A DNA stretch of 64,000 nt from Marinomonas polaris DSM 16579 (GTDB lineage: Bacteria; Pseudomonadota; Gammaproteobacteria; Pseudomonadales; Marinomonadaceae). Where the stretch lies: the NCBI RefSeq assembly GCF_900129155.1, contig NZ_FQVF01000024.1:20015-84014 (forward strand), in the 5' to 3' direction. The notes under the pieces are model-generated. The model was not told where the DNA came from. It saw only the letters and a list, made by a program, of their open reading frames with translations, and searched no databases. Position 1 is the first letter of the stretch; each line of letters starts with the position of its first letter. This document shows, in pieces, positions 17,820 to 27,533 of this stretch. The position numbers and the translations under genes were made by a program.

Positions 17820-18284
17820 TTAAGTAATACCAAATTGCTGGTTAAATTCAGCAATTTTTGAACGTCGCATATCTTTTAGATCCTGCAACTGACTCTCCAC
17901 CTTACTTTTTACAATCTCTATTGTATCTGAATCAGCAGTGGCAACAGCATTTTCTAATTCGCGCTCATACTGATCTAATAAAGTATCATAGTCATCTTGA
18001 TACGCTTCCTCCACCAGCGCCAAAGCTACTTGATGCTGATAGCTAGCCGCTTGTTCCGTATGCTTTTGAATGTAGGCCAGTGAATTATCAAAATACAGCT
18101 GCTTCAAAGAATCCTTTGCCGTAACGGAATTCTTAGAGGCGCTTCTTCTTTCATCCGATACGATTCTTGCAGAGGAGATTTCTGCATCATAGCCCATGCC
18201 AGTTTGTGCAAAGCTGACTGGCACAGTATTTAAAACGAGAATTGCGGTAAGAGACTGCAGCTTTTTTAGAAAAACTTTCTTCAT
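17820..18284 (-). CDS. Secreted alpha-helical protein of unknown function
   Basis: I start at ATG 18284 (MKKVFLKKLQ), which has GAGA 9 bases upstream and a good signal peptide ending near SFAQ; an in-frame ATG 15 bases earlier is less likely. The mature part, about 130 residues, is acidic and helical, with likely coiled coil near residues 95-140 (LLDQYERELENAVATADSD). It has no motif I recognise. Expression in the periplasm is likely. Confidence 0.75.
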   Translation of the reverse strand: MKKVFLKKLQSLTAILVLNTVPVSFAQTGMGYDAEISSARIVSDERRSASKNSVTAKDSLKQLYFDNSLAYIQKHTEQAASYQHQVALALVEEAYQDDYDTLLDQYERELENAVATADSDTIEIVKSKVESQLQDLKDMRRSKIAEFNQQFGIT

Positions 18285-18312
18285 GATGGTCATTCTCAAT
18301 CAGTTATCAGGT

Positions 18313-18360
18313 AAAACTTGCTTCATAATTAACAGTGAGGTTAATTATGAAGCAAGTTTT
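18313..18360. repeat. Perfect 21-bp inverted repeat
   Basis: Arms 18313-18333 and 18340-18360 are exact complements with a 6-bp loop. Each arm is AT-rich at its inner end, and the outer ends are AAAA and TTTT. It lies between two minus-strand genes. It could be a terminator for the DJ-1 gene upstream, a long cruciform or an operator. Confidence 0.85.
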
Positions 18361-18375
18361 GATTCTATTGAGGCT

Positions 18376-18434
18376 CAAAGATAAGAACAACACCCAAAGC
18401 ACAGATGCACATTTTAACCTTATCTTTGTGCTTT
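18376..18434. repeat. Two interlocking inverted repeats
   Basis: CAAAGATAAG (18376-18385) pairs with CTTATCTTTG (18419-18428), and AAAGCACA (18396-18403) pairs with TGTGCTTT (18427-18434). They overlap, so the RNA could fold in either of two ways. TCAGGTAA at 18307-18314 and TTACCTGA at 18445-18452 flank the whole region as an outer inverted pair. Confidence 0.5.
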
Positions 18435-18470
18435 TTAGATCAATTACCTGACACTAGTCTTTATAGCACA

Positions 18471-19067
18471 CTATAAATATGGCGCTATATTATGCACAAC
18501 ACGATTCACATACTCTTCATTTTCACCAACTGGGGCAACATAGTCGATAGCGTTTTTCGCTTCTTCAATGCTGTCTAACCGAGCAATAACCCAAGCAGCA
18601 AGATAATGAGAAGCCAAGCAGCCACCAGCAGTAGCTACATTTCCTTTTGCAAAAAAAGCTTGATTAAGTACTTCAACACCAGCCTCTTTTACCCATGGCA
18701 ATGTTGTTATATCTGTACAAGCAGGAACATCATCCAATAATCCCAGTTTAGCTAAAACTAAAGCGCCAGAACATTGAGCCCCAATAACCTGACGACTTGG
18801 ATCAAGTTGTATTTGCGCCATAATAGATGCATCAGCTACCACTTCTCTTGTTTTTATCCCACTCCCTATGATTACAGCATCAGCAGAAGATAAGCTTTCA
18901 AGGGAAGCCTGCCTTTCAATCACAACACCATTCATCGACTTAACTTGTTTAGTTGGGCTAGCAATAGATACTTTCCAGCCTTTATTTTTCACTCTGTTCA
19001 AAATACCAAGCGCTATAAATGAGTCCAGCTCATTGAAGCCATCGAAAGTTAAAATGGATATATTCAT
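18471..19067 (-). CDS. DJ-1/PfpI family protein
   Basis: This 198-residue protein has the class I glutamine amidotransferase-like fold of the DJ-1/PfpI superfamily. The nucleophile elbow is GAQCSGALVLAKLG, with the cysteine near residue 99, followed by a CTDITTLPW segment and ATAGGCLASHYLAAW, typical of AraC-linked and transcription-factor-like subgroups. Members act as glyoxalases, isocyanide hydratases or chaperones, and the substrate cannot be told from the sequence. The 366 bp to phoX upstream holds its promoter. Confidence 0.85.
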   Translation of the reverse strand: MNISILTFDGFNELDSFIALGILNRVKNKGWKVSIASPTKQVKSMNGVVIERQASLESLSSADAVIIGSGIKTREVVADASIMAQIQLDPSRQVIGAQCSGALVLAKLGLLDDVPACTDITTLPWVKEAGVEVLNQAFFAKGNVATAGGCLASHYLAAWVIARLDSIEEAKNAIDYVAPVGENEEYVNRVVHNIAPYL

Positions 19068-19433
19068 GATTTAATTTACTCCCACGTTTGATCATGAACA
19101 TATCCTATTCCATCAATTCATGACAATTAAATTCATGAAATGCATAAAATTAATGCCCTTGTTACGAATACCCTTATTAGAATGCTCAACAGTAAAAAAG
19201 CTCGATTTAAAAGCCAAGCTGGGCATTTAGTCTGAGTTTAACCAATTGAAATAAAAAGCATTCTCATTCATGAATTGTTTTTTCTCTTTGCAACCAAATA
19301 ATTTAAACCTGTCACAGAAACTTCATCAAACCCTGATTTAATGCTTTTCAAGAACCATATCTCAGTGGCTCTCTCACTTTCTTTTTACACACGTAGTTCA
19401 GGTTGCGACCTGTAGGAATCAAGGAAAAAAATC
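19068..19433. other. Divergent promoter region between the DJ-1 gene and phoX
   Basis: This 366-bp AT-rich stretch has no gene. It separates two divergent genes and should contain both promoters; the only recognisable element is a possible Pho box described separately. No terminator or strong repeat was seen. Confidence 0.4.
19309..19327 (+). promoter_or_regulatory. Possible Pho box upstream of phoX
   Basis: CTGTCACAGAAACTTCATC resembles two PhoB half sites (CTGTCAT, 4-bp spacer, CTGTCAT). The first half matches in 6 of 7 positions, the second in about 4 of 7. It lies 107 bp ahead of the phoX start, in a place that fits phosphate control. Weak on its own. Confidence 0.3.
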
Positions 19434-21329
19434 ATGACTAATTCTGTCGACTCAAATCGCCGTCGTATGCTCGGCTTTATGGCTGGTGCACCATTACTAC
19501 CACTTGCAGGTGGTGTATTTAGCTCTACTGCTTTTGCTGGAATGACTGATGCCCCTCTTTCTTCTGTTAGCTTTGTTCCTATGGCCGCACCATCACTAAG
19601 CAATCCTGCAGCCATGTCAACCAATCTTATTAACTCAGCGATGCAATTGAAGTTCGAAGATGGCACAAGCCGCATGGTTAAACTGGATTACCAACCATTC
19701 TTCATGACGGGCGACAAAGTTGCAGACGGTAATGGCAATACAGTGATTGCTGGTGGTTATTACGACATCAACAACAAGCCTATCCTTGATCCAAGTGCAG
19801 GAAATCGCCAATTTTTCTCAGACTGTCCAGATGGCTCTAGCTTATTAACCGTTAAAGACGCGAAAGTCGCTGGTGTTTACGGTAATCACGTCTTTGCAGT
19901 CGTTCAATTTGAATATGCAACTCGCGATGGTGCTGGCGAAGACATGTACGGCAAGCTACCTTCTCCTATTGCTATTCTGACCTTAGACCAAAATCCAGAA
20001 ACCGGTGAATTGAAACTGGTTAAATACCACAACGTTGATACATCGAATGTCGGTGGTTTATGGATTACTTGTGGTGCGAGTCTATCACCTTGGGGCACTC
20101 ACCTTTCCAGTGAAGAATACGAGCCAGACGCGTCTAAAACGGATGACAAACAATTCAAAGCGTATTCTAAAAACCTATTTGGTGATGAAAACAAAGGCAA
20201 ACCATACAACTATGGTCATTTGCCTGAAGTAACGGTCAACAAAGACGGAACGGGCTCTATTAAGAAACATTACTGCATGGGTCGTCTTTCTCACGAGCTT
20301 GTACAAGTTATGCCTGATGAGCGCACTGTTATCATGGGTGATGATGCGACAAACAGCGGTTTATTCATGTTTATTGCTGATAAAGCTCGAGACCTTTCAT
20401 CTGGTAAACTTTACGTTGCCAAATGGCATCAAACATCCAACAAAGGGCCTGGTGCTGGGAACATTTCTTGGATCAAATTAGGCGAAGCAACAAGCGATGA
20501 AATTCAACGTTTGGTCGATGCCGATATTAAATCGACTGACATCATGGAAATTCATACTAAAGACCCTAAAGATCCTAGCTTCACCAAAATTGGCTACGGC
20601 GGAAAATCTAACTGGGTGAAACTAAAACCAGGTATGGAAAAAGAAGCAGCCTTTCTAGAGACTCACCGTTACGCAGCATTAGTTGGCGGATCTTTGGGCT
20701 TTACTAAAATGGAAGGCACCACTGTCAACATTAAAGACAAAAAAGCCTATTCTGCTATGTCTTATATCTACAAAACCATGACAGATGGCAGCAACGACAT
20801 TCATGTTGAAGGCCCTAAAGCGGGTGCGGTTTATGAACATAAATTAACCGGCGGTCAAAAAGACAATAACGGCCAAGCAATCGACAGTGAATGGGTATCT
20901 GTTCACATGCATGCTCCTGCAAACCTGATTGGCGAAGACTTAGCAACGCCTGATGCACTTGGGAACACAGCTCACGCTGATCGCATTGCAAACCCAGATA
21001 ACATCAAGTTCTCTGAAAAACTTCGCACTTTGTTCATTGGTGAAGACAGTGGTAACCACGTAAACAACTTCCTTTGGGCTTACAACGTAGACAGCGGCGA
21101 ATTATCTCGCATCATGTCTTGTCCTGCTGGTGCAGAATCAACTGGCTTACACGCAGTAGATGAAATCAACGGCTGGACTTACATCATGAGTAACATCCAA
21201 CACGCTGGCGATTGGGATGACAAACTACACGCAAAAGTAAAAGATACTTTAGATCCATACATCCGCGCTAACTACAAAGACCGTTACGGTGCTGCTGTTG
21301 GTTACATCACAGGTATCCCTAAGGTATAA
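19434..21329 (+). CDS. phoX: PhoX family alkaline phosphatase
   Basis: This 631-residue protein of the DUF839/PhoX family hydrolyses phosphate monoesters with calcium and iron cofactors. The N-terminus has a Tat signal (NRRRMLGF at residues 8-15, then AGAPLLPLAGGVFSSTAFAG), so it is exported folded. Family features include TCGASLSPWGTHLSSEEYEP near residue 210, metal-binding acids in GDDATNSGLF, and GEDSGNHVNNFLWAYN near the C-terminus. AAGGAA is 9 bases upstream of the ATG. It stands alone, with a terminator at 21387, and probably supplies phosphate in seawater. Confidence 0.93.
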   Translation: MTNSVDSNRRRMLGFMAGAPLLPLAGGVFSSTAFAGMTDAPLSSVSFVPMAAPSLSNPAAMSTNLINSAMQLKFEDGTSRMVKLDYQPFFMTGDKVADGNGNTVIAGGYYDINNKPILDPSAGNRQFFSDCPDGSSLLTVKDAKVAGVYGNHVFAVVQFEYATRDGAGEDMYGKLPSPIAILTLDQNPETGELKLVKYHNVDTSNVGGLWITCGASLSPWGTHLSSEEYEPDASKTDDKQFKAYSKNLFGDENKGKPYNYGHLPEVTVNKDGTGSIKKHYCMGRLSHELVQVMPDERTVIMGDDATNSGLFMFIADKARDLSSGKLYVAKWHQTSNKGPGAGNISWIKLGEATSDEIQRLVDADIKSTDIMEIHTKDPKDPSFTKIGYGGKSNWVKLKPGMEKEAAFLETHRYAALVGGSLGFTKMEGTTVNIKDKKAYSAMSYIYKTMTDGSNDIHVEGPKAGAVYEHKLTGGQKDNNGQAIDSEWVSVHMHAPANLIGEDLATPDALGNTAHADRIANPDNIKFSEKLRTLFIGEDSGNHVNNFLWAYNVDSGELSRIMSCPAGAESTGLHAVDEINGWTYIMSNIQHAGDWDDKLHAKVKDTLDPYIRANYKDRYGAAVGYITGIPKV

Positions 21330-21386
21330 GAGTTCAAGTTTTAAGGACTAAGATTTAAAAGCTAATACCTTAAAGCTATAAAAACG

Positions 21387-21418
21387 AAAAGGGCAACCAT
21401 CTGGCTGCCCTTTTCTTT
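21387..21418 (+). terminator. Rho-independent terminator after phoX
   Basis: Arms AAAAGGGCA (21387-21395) and TGCCCTTTT (21406-21414) are followed by a T-rich run. The A-run on the other side lets it also serve the convergent alaX gene ending at 21434. Confidence 0.85.
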
Positions 21419-21433
21419 ATCTATTACCTGCAC

Positions 21434-22072
21434 TCAAACCAAATAAATTTCTACTCGCTCTTTGCCTTTACCGACGTTCTTTCTTTTTAATTTGATACTT
21501 CCAAGTTCTATCGTGCTTTTAACATGCGTTCCACCACAAGGAACTTGTGCGAAGCCATCAAGCTTCCAATATCGACGCTCTGCTTGCTCATCCGAAAAAC
21601 CTTTTTCGACCGGCAAATCTGCATCAATTAACAACTGAGCTTGAGCTTGAATATCTGGCAGCATGGAAGAAATGCTTTCTGGCCATTCAAAATCGATCCG
21701 ACTTTTAGTCTCTGAAATATGCGCGCCCATTTTTTCTAAATTTGGTAGTGCTTTGTAAAATAATTCCAAAACCACTTCCGCGGCGAAGTGCAAACGCATC
21801 AAACTATAACGTCGAGGCCAATCAATTTTCACCAATACAGATTTACCTACGTTAAAATCAGGGTCCGCAGCAAGAGTATAAAAAATAGATTTACCTGTTT
21901 TTTCCGCCTTAATGACTTCATAACCACCAATGCTTCCAGCATCACTTTCTTGACCTCCAGATTCAGCATAAAAAATGGTTTCTGCGAGCTGAATCTGATT
22001 GCCATCAATATGAGTAATAGTTGTCGTCAATTCAGTCTGATAAGGATCGATCCAAAATTGCTTTACCGTCAC
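21434..22072 (-). CDS. AlaX-type alanyl-tRNA editing protein
   Basis: This 212-residue protein matches the editing domain of alanyl-tRNA synthetase; free-standing AlaX proteins remove serine or glycine wrongly attached to tRNA-Ala. Features are AESGGQESDAGSIGG (residues 36-50), the zinc-ligand CGGTH (Cys179, His183), and LHFAAE (His95), where the usual HxxxH reads HxxxE at residue 99. Glu99 might replace the histidine or reflect another ligand geometry. Length fits AlaX-S/M forms. It is next to a LysE exporter gene on the same strand. Confidence 0.88.
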   Translation of the reverse strand: MTVKQFWIDPYQTELTTTITHIDGNQIQLAETIFYAESGGQESDAGSIGGYEVIKAEKTGKSIFYTLAADPDFNVGKSVLVKIDWPRRYSLMRLHFAAEVVLELFYKALPNLEKMGAHISETKSRIDFEWPESISSMLPDIQAQAQLLIDADLPVEKGFSDEQAERRYWKLDGFAQVPCGGTHVKSTIELGSIKLKRKNVGKGKERVEIYLV

Positions 22073-22131
22073 AGTATTACTCCTTACTTAATTGATGCAT
22101 TCATCTAGTTATTCATCATAATAAACACATG

Positions 22132-22752
22132 TTAAGACAACAACAAAACAGCGATTGAAAAACAGACAAACATCGACCCTGTAATGGCATCTACCCACAT
22201 CATATGTCGTACAAAGAAATCAGACACATAACCACACAACGTACTGTAGGTTAAATGCACAAGAAAAGTACAAAGCAACAAAATCAGAGTAAGGGTAACT
22301 GTCTGTGAAATCACGCTGCTCTCTTGATGAATAAAAGCAGGAAGCAGAGCGGTGAAAACAACTAAGGTTTTCGGGTTAAAAATAGACAGAATAACCCCCG
22401 TTACGAATGTCATTTTCTTCCCGGGCTTTTGTGACTTCACATCTTCTTGTTTACTGTTAAATAAAGGCCATAAGATACGAATTCCCAAATAGCCGATATA
22501 CAAACCGCCAACATACTTGATTACAGCAAAAGCCAACTTCGAGTGCAAAACTAACTCGCTCAGGCCCGTTACAGTTGCCACCGCAACAACCCCCAAACCA
22601 AATACAATGCCTAACATTAAAGGCAGTGTTCGCCTTACCCCAAAGTACAAAGCAGAATTCAATACAGCAAGCGTACCTGGACCTGGCGTCCCTGCCGCAA
22701 CCAAACAAATTGCTATGTAATACAAAACAGTAGCGCCACCAAGATCAAACAT
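22132..22752 (-). CDS. LysE/RhtB family amino acid exporter
   Basis: The ATG at 22752 is chosen because GGAGGG lies 3 bases before it; a longer frame starts at 22773. The 206-residue protein has about six membrane helices, the conserved GTPGPGTLAVLNSAL motif and FNPKTLVVFTALLP, as in LysE/RhtB exporters of basic amino acids, threonine or homoserine. The divergent AraC gene at 22856 is a likely controller. The AlaX gene downstream may share the transcript. Confidence 0.9.
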   Translation of the reverse strand: MFDLGGATVLYYIAICLVAAGTPGPGTLAVLNSALYFGVRRTLPLMLGIVFGLGVVAVATVTGLSELVLHSKLAFAVIKYVGGLYIGYLGIRILWPLFNSKQEDVKSQKPGKKMTFVTGVILSIFNPKTLVVFTALLPAFIHQESSVISQTVTLTLILLLCTFLVHLTYSTLCGYVSDFFVRHMMWVDAITGSMFVCFSIAVLLLS

Positions 22753-22855
22753 AAACCCTCCTATATAAAGCAAGAATTTATTATCTATATAGAGATATTT
22801 GCTTATAGGATAAAATTGCGTTTTTATGACACCTCAACAACCCAAAGGACATTTT

Positions 22856-23680
22856 ATGGAAACGGAAATCGGTTCACATTTCTTTAATCTGGATTGTTAC
22901 GATGGGATTGAATGTGTTCGAGCAAACTTCAAAAATCAGCACTTCTCAAAACATATACACGAAGGTTACGCTATTGGCGTCATTGAACATGGGGCACAAA
23001 GTTTTTTCAGCCAAGGAGAAAACCATACTTCCGGCGCGGGTAGTTTAGTTATTGTGAATGCAGATACCGCCCATACTGGTGGCCCCGCCTCAGAAAATGG
23101 CTGGGGGTATCGAGCCATGTACCCAACCCCAGAGCTTTTTGATGATCTTTTGAGTGACTTAACATTCAAATCAAAAAACGCACCCTATTTCCATCGTCCG
23201 ATTATTGACGACGAAAAGCTTATAAAACAATTTAACCAAATATTCAGCTCTCTCGCTGATAAACCATCAAGGCTAACCCTAGAAACAACGGTTTATAATT
23301 TTTTTGTACAATTATCTATCAATAGCAAAATCAACAGTTCAGTCATTCCTACGAAAAAGGCAAATAAATCATTACTAATTGCGAAAGAGTACATTCATGC
23401 TTATGCCAGTCAGGAAATTAGCCTAGAAAACTTATCAAGAATCGTTGGTATGAGTAAATATCATCTCATTCGCCAATTCCAAGCATCGTTTGGCATCACT
23501 CCTCACCAATATCAGATTCAATCTCGACTACAAAAGGCAAAAACTTTACTCAAAAATGGTGATCAAGCAAGTAACGTCGCCTCAGAATGTGGTTTCTTCG
23601 ATCAAAGCCATATGAACAGTCATTTTAAAAAAGCACTAGGAACGACACCCTACCTTTATCAAAAAAGAATTAATGCATAA
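22856..23680 (+). CDS. AraC family transcriptional regulator
   Basis: I start at ATG 22856, which has AAAGGA 6 bases before it; an in-frame ATG at 22826 lacks one. The 274-residue protein has a cupin-type AraC ligand-binding domain (HIHEGYAIGVIEHG, then LVIVNADTAHTGG). Two C-terminal helix-turn-helix motifs follow (ISLENLSRIVGMSKYHLIRQ, then ASNVASECGFFDQSHMNSHF). It diverges from the LysE exporter and most likely regulates it in response to an amino acid. Confidence 0.9.
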   Translation: METEIGSHFFNLDCYDGIECVRANFKNQHFSKHIHEGYAIGVIEHGAQSFFSQGENHTSGAGSLVIVNADTAHTGGPASENGWGYRAMYPTPELFDDLLSDLTFKSKNAPYFHRPIIDDEKLIKQFNQIFSSLADKPSRLTLETTVYNFFVQLSINSKINSSVIPTKKANKSLLIAKEYIHAYASQEISLENLSRIVGMSKYHLIRQFQASFGITPHQYQIQSRLQKAKTLLKNGDQASNVASECGFFDQSHMNSHFKKALGTTPYLYQKRINA

Positions 23681-23883
23681 ACGACACACATCAAAGTATT
23701 GCATTACAATCATAACCAAAACCTTGAAACATCTTATTTCATGCACTTTTTTACTATTTATTGAAACTATAAATACCCGTTATGATGGACCCAGTAAACG
23801 GCTATATAAAATATAAGAATAACTATTATATCCATAAGCTATACCCTCCCCTATACACTAAAAATAGCTAAGGAAGCATTCTC

Positions 23884-25782
23884 ATGAAAAAATTTCTAGA
23901 AAACAGACTCATCGGCACTAAACTTGGTTTAGGCTTTGGGTCAGTATTAATACTTGCTCTTATTGTTGGAATAGTCGGTATTTCAGGTGTAAACACTCTA
24001 CTAAGTAGAGCGGATAAGGTTCGTTTATCGAACGATTTAGACGATACGGTTGTTGAAATGCAAAGAGCCAGAGAACTTTATGTAACGTCAGGCTCAGCAA
24101 AGGACAAAGATGAGTTACTTCGCCGTACAGAAGTGCTCGCTGACTTTTTAAAGGAAGGTAAAAATTTATACAACGGTTCAGATGTTAGAGAACTAGTAAA
24201 ACTAACAGAGCAAAATCTCTTAGAGTATAAAAAAGCACTAACCAATCTTACTGATGCCCGAAAAAACTGGGAAGCAATTGACGATAATGCGACTAAGTTA
24301 CGCCGCAATATATTTAATCAATATGATCAAACAATTCAACAGCTTCGCCAGCAAAATGATATAGAGAACATGAACACTGCATTGGATGTTGCAAACAGCT
24401 GGTATGCACTGACATCTGAGATAAATGATTATGTTATCAAGAAAGAAAATATACCTACTGAGCTTGTCACCACAAGGTTCCAAGCCATTATTAACCAAAC
24501 AAAAAGCCTACAGCTATCAAACGATCTTCAGGACAAAAAACAAACAATACTGTCTCTTTTAAACGGATACGAAGAACTTGGAAAAAGCAACCCAACCGTT
24601 AATGCTGAACTTATAAGAGCGCAAAAAAATCTGATGGCTTTGTCAGCAGATATGAACGATAAAATTGATTCAATAACACTACTTCAGGAACAAAAAAGTA
24701 AAGAGGATGGCGATCAAGTTTCAACACTCCTAATCACAGTAACCGCCATCGCTATTCTGATGGGTATTTTCTTTGCTATGCTGATCCGTCATATGATTAT
24801 AAAACCAATGAATGAGGTTATGACTGCGGTTGAGAAAATCTCTGATGGTGACTTAACTCAGATATTAAACACTGACCGCAAAGACGAATTAGGTCAACTT
24901 TATAACAACATTGGAGTCATGAGCCGGACTCTAAACAAGCTCATTTCTGAAGTGATTACTGGTGTCCTAAACCTGAGCTCAACCAGTGAGCAATTAGAAG
25001 CGATTTCAAAGCAAGGCCAAACCATGATGCAGTCTCAAAAAGACGAGACGGATCAAGTTGCCACAGCGATAAATGAAATGTCATCAACGGTATCTGAAGT
25101 TGCTCGTAATGCAGAAACTGCGGCAGAAGCAACAACTAAAACCGACAACATAGTAAACCAAGGCAATTTGAAGGTATCAGACACAGCGAAATCAATCGAA
25201 TCGTTAGCTAGCGACTTGACTGTAACTAGTAAAGCAATGGAACAACTAAAAATACGCACTGATAATGTCGGCAATGTATTAGAGGTTATTAAAGCCGTTG
25301 CAGAGCAGACCAATTTACTAGCACTAAATGCGGCAATAGAAGCGGCACGAGCTGGTGAAGCAGGACGAGGCTTTGCGGTAGTAGCAGACGAAGTGCGTGG
25401 ACTAGCTAGCAGAACTCAAAGTTCAGCTAAAGAGATTGAGGACTTAATTGTCGAACTGCAAAATGGCGCCCAAGAATCCCTGGATAAAATGCTAAGAAGC
25501 CGTGATTTATCTTCGAGAAACGCTGAACAAGCAAAAGAAGTATTGGAACTTTTCGCAAACATTAGCGAACAAGTCGGCTATGTCCAAGATATGAACAATC
25601 AAATAGCTACCGCAGCGGAAGAGCAATCTCAAGTGTCTGATGAGATCAATCGCAGTGTTGAAAATGTCCGTCAGTTAGCAGATCGAACTACTGAAGGCTC
25701 TATCGAATCTGTTGCTGCCGTTAGCAACTTGAGAGCATTAAGTCATCAACTTAAATCACTAACAGATCGCTTTAAAATCTAA
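23884..25782 (+). CDS. Methyl-accepting chemotaxis protein
   Basis: This 632-residue chemoreceptor has a membrane helix at about residues 14-34, a periplasmic helical ligand domain to about residue 280, a second helix at about 281-303, a HAMP linker ([19 protein letters not shown]) and a cytoplasmic signalling domain. The tip holds the conserved [20 protein letters not shown]. The ligand domain is rich in polar helices and resembles four-helix-bundle receptors; the ligand is unknown. AAGGAA lies 9 bases before the ATG. The gene stands alone with its own terminator. Confidence 0.94.
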   Translation: MKKFLENRLIGTKLGLGFGSVLILALIVGIVGISGVNTLLSRADKVRLSNDLDDTVVEMQRARELYVTSGSAKDKDELLRRTEVLADFLKEGKNLYNGSDVRELVKLTEQNLLEYKKALTNLTDARKNWEAIDDNATKLRRNIFNQYDQTIQQLRQQNDIENMNTALDVANSWYALTSEINDYVIKKENIPTELVTTRFQAIINQTKSLQLSNDLQDKKQTILSLLNGYEELGKSNPTVNAELIRAQKNLMALSADMNDKIDSITLLQEQKSKEDGDQVSTLLITVTAIAILMGIFFAMLIRHMIIKPMNEVMTAVEKISDGDLTQILNTDRKDELGQLYNNIGVMSRTLNKLISEVITGVLNLSSTSEQLEAISKQGQTMMQSQKDETDQVATAINEMSSTVSEVARNAETAAEATTKTDNIVNQGNLKVSDTAKSIESLASDLTVTSKAMEQLKIRTDNVGNVLEVIKAVAEQTNLLALNAAIEAARAGEAGRGFAVVADEVRGLASRTQSSAKEIEDLIVELQNGAQESLDKMLRSRDLSSRNAEQAKEVLELFANISEQVGYVQDMNNQIATAAEEQSQVSDEINRSVENVRQLADRTTEGSIESVAAVSNLRALSHQLKSLTDRFKI

Positions 25783-25819
25783 TCACCATCCAGTCAATTC
25801 TGGAGGAAAAACGATCACC

Positions 25820-25858
25820 AACAGTCACCTAATTCATTCCGAATAGGTGACTGTTTTT
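25820..25858 (+). terminator. Rho-independent terminator after the chemoreceptor gene
   Basis: Arms AACAGTCACCTA (25820-25831) and TAGGTGACTGTT (25844-25855), then a T-run. It probably also protects the convergent DASS gene. Confidence 0.88.
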
Positions 25859-25872
25859 ATTTGAAGCTTTCA

Positions 25873-27339
25873 TTACCAGTAACCCAATACCTTCCACCAT
25901 AAGCCGCCGACAACACCCCATACGGCTAAATTAACGACACTCATAATAAAGCCCATGATCCACCAATCTTCCATGGATACATAACCAGACCCAAAGATAA
26001 TCGGCGATGTGCCTGTCGCGTAATGAGTCAATGACATCATCAAGGAAGACGCGCCAGCCAGTAACAGACCAAGATACAAAGGTGGTGCACCTAACGCCAA
26101 ACCTGCGGCATAAAAAGCCGCAAACATGGCGGTAATATGCGCGGTCGTACTTGCAAAGAAATAATGCACATAAAAATAAATTGCGACTAAGATGACGACA
26201 GAAATAGCCCAATCAAATCCGAAGTGTTCAATATTACTTTCAACAACAGTCGAAAACCATTGCACCAAACCAAGCTTATTCAAAAAAGTGGCCATCATCA
26301 CCAAGGCGGAGAACCATACAACCGTATCCCAAGCGGATTTTTCTTTGAGCACGTCATCCCAGCTCAAAACACCTGTTACTAATAAAACAGACAAGCCTAA
26401 AAATGCTACCGCCGTTGTATTCACCGCATAGTCTGCACCGAACAACATCGCAGGAATACCAGCCCAAAGAATAAGTAAAAGAGCAAACACCGCCACCATG
26501 ACTTTTTCTCCATAAGACATAGGCCCCATTTCGGCGAGTCGAGATTTTGCGTAAGTTTTTGCATCTGGTGTACTTTTAATCTCGGGAGGATAAATGGCAT
26601 AAACAACCAAAGGCACAAGTGCAATACACACCAAGCCTGGCAAAAGTGCCGCTAGCGCCCATGTTCCCCAAGTAATGCTAATATTAGCGCCAGTGGCGTC
26701 AGAGATTAATTTAACAATTAGGGGATTGGGTGCGGTTGCTGTAATGAACATAGCCGAGGTAATGGGGTTAATATGGTAATTAACCAAAGCAAGATAATGA
26801 CCAATCTTACGAGAGGTTCCCTCCTCTGGCGAAGAGCCAAAACTAGTAGCAATGGATTTCATAATTGGATGAATTATACCACCACCCCGTGCGGTATTAC
26901 TCGGTGTTACCGGTGCGATAACCAATTCTGAAATAGCCAAAGCGTAGCCAATACCAATGGTCTTTTTACCAAACAAAGAAATAAAGTAGTAACCAATACG
27001 GTTTCCAAGCCCTGTTTTTGCTAAGCCTCGTGAAATAACAATCGCTATACCGATCAACCAAATTAGAGAATTCGAAAAGCCACTCAATGCGTCTTTAATC
27101 GCGCCAGCAGGCGTATCACTAGTAACACCAGTTAGCGCCACTAGAGTAATCGCCAAAATCGCGAGAGCCCCAATTGGCATCGCCTTCCCTATAATGGCAA
27201 CCACAGTACCAACAAATAAAGCTAGCAAATGCCAAGCATTAGCAGATACACCATCGGGCACAGGCGCAATAAACCAGATTAACAGCGTGATAAAAACAGA
27301 AATGAGTCCCGGAATGATCCGAATATCTGGGGTTTTCAT
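25873..27339 (-). CDS. DASS family anion (dicarboxylate/citrate) transporter
   Basis: The start is ATG 27339 (MKTPDIRIIPGLI), preceded by AAAGGA; a longer frame from 27393 is possible. The 488-residue membrane protein has about 12 helices with the family signatures ISELVIAPVTPSNTARGGG (about residue 140) and GTSPIIFGSGYVS near residue 440. DASS proteins move succinate, tartrate, citrate or sulfate with sodium or by exchange. SPSNTAR-type motifs bind substrate and cation. Substrate unknown. Confidence 0.9.
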   Translation of the reverse strand: MKTPDIRIIPGLISVFITLLIWFIAPVPDGVSANAWHLLALFVGTVVAIIGKAMPIGALAILAITLVALTGVTSDTPAGAIKDALSGFSNSLIWLIGIAIVISRGLAKTGLGNRIGYYFISLFGKKTIGIGYALAISELVIAPVTPSNTARGGGIIHPIMKSIATSFGSSPEEGTSRKIGHYLALVNYHINPITSAMFITATAPNPLIVKLISDATGANISITWGTWALAALLPGLVCIALVPLVVYAIYPPEIKSTPDAKTYAKSRLAEMGPMSYGEKVMVAVFALLLILWAGIPAMLFGADYAVNTTAVAFLGLSVLLVTGVLSWDDVLKEKSAWDTVVWFSALVMMATFLNKLGLVQWFSTVVESNIEHFGFDWAISVVILVAIYFYVHYFFASTTAHITAMFAAFYAAGLALGAPPLYLGLLLAGASSLMMSLTHYATGTSPIIFGSGYVSMEDWWIMGFIMSVVNLAVWGVVGGLWWKVLGYW

Positions 27340-27470
27340 GAAAAATCCTTTCATCTTAGAAAAAAGTTTCCCTATTGAAGACAAGGGAATCATTCCTCTA
27401 TGTTAAAGCATTCAGTACTAAAAAAAGGTGATACACATCACAGAAGCAAGATTCACTAACAGTAAGGTAA

Positions 27471-27500
27471 AAAAAAGACCTGCATCAGCAAGTCTTTTTT
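27471..27500 (-). terminator. Rho-independent terminator after rluC
   Basis: AAAAAAGAC (27471-27479) pairs with GTCTTTTTT (27492-27500). The T-run is on the minus strand side, just past the rluC stop codon. Confidence 0.75.
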
Positions 27501-27533
27501 AGATTAATAATTGAAATCAATAATGAAAAAAGA

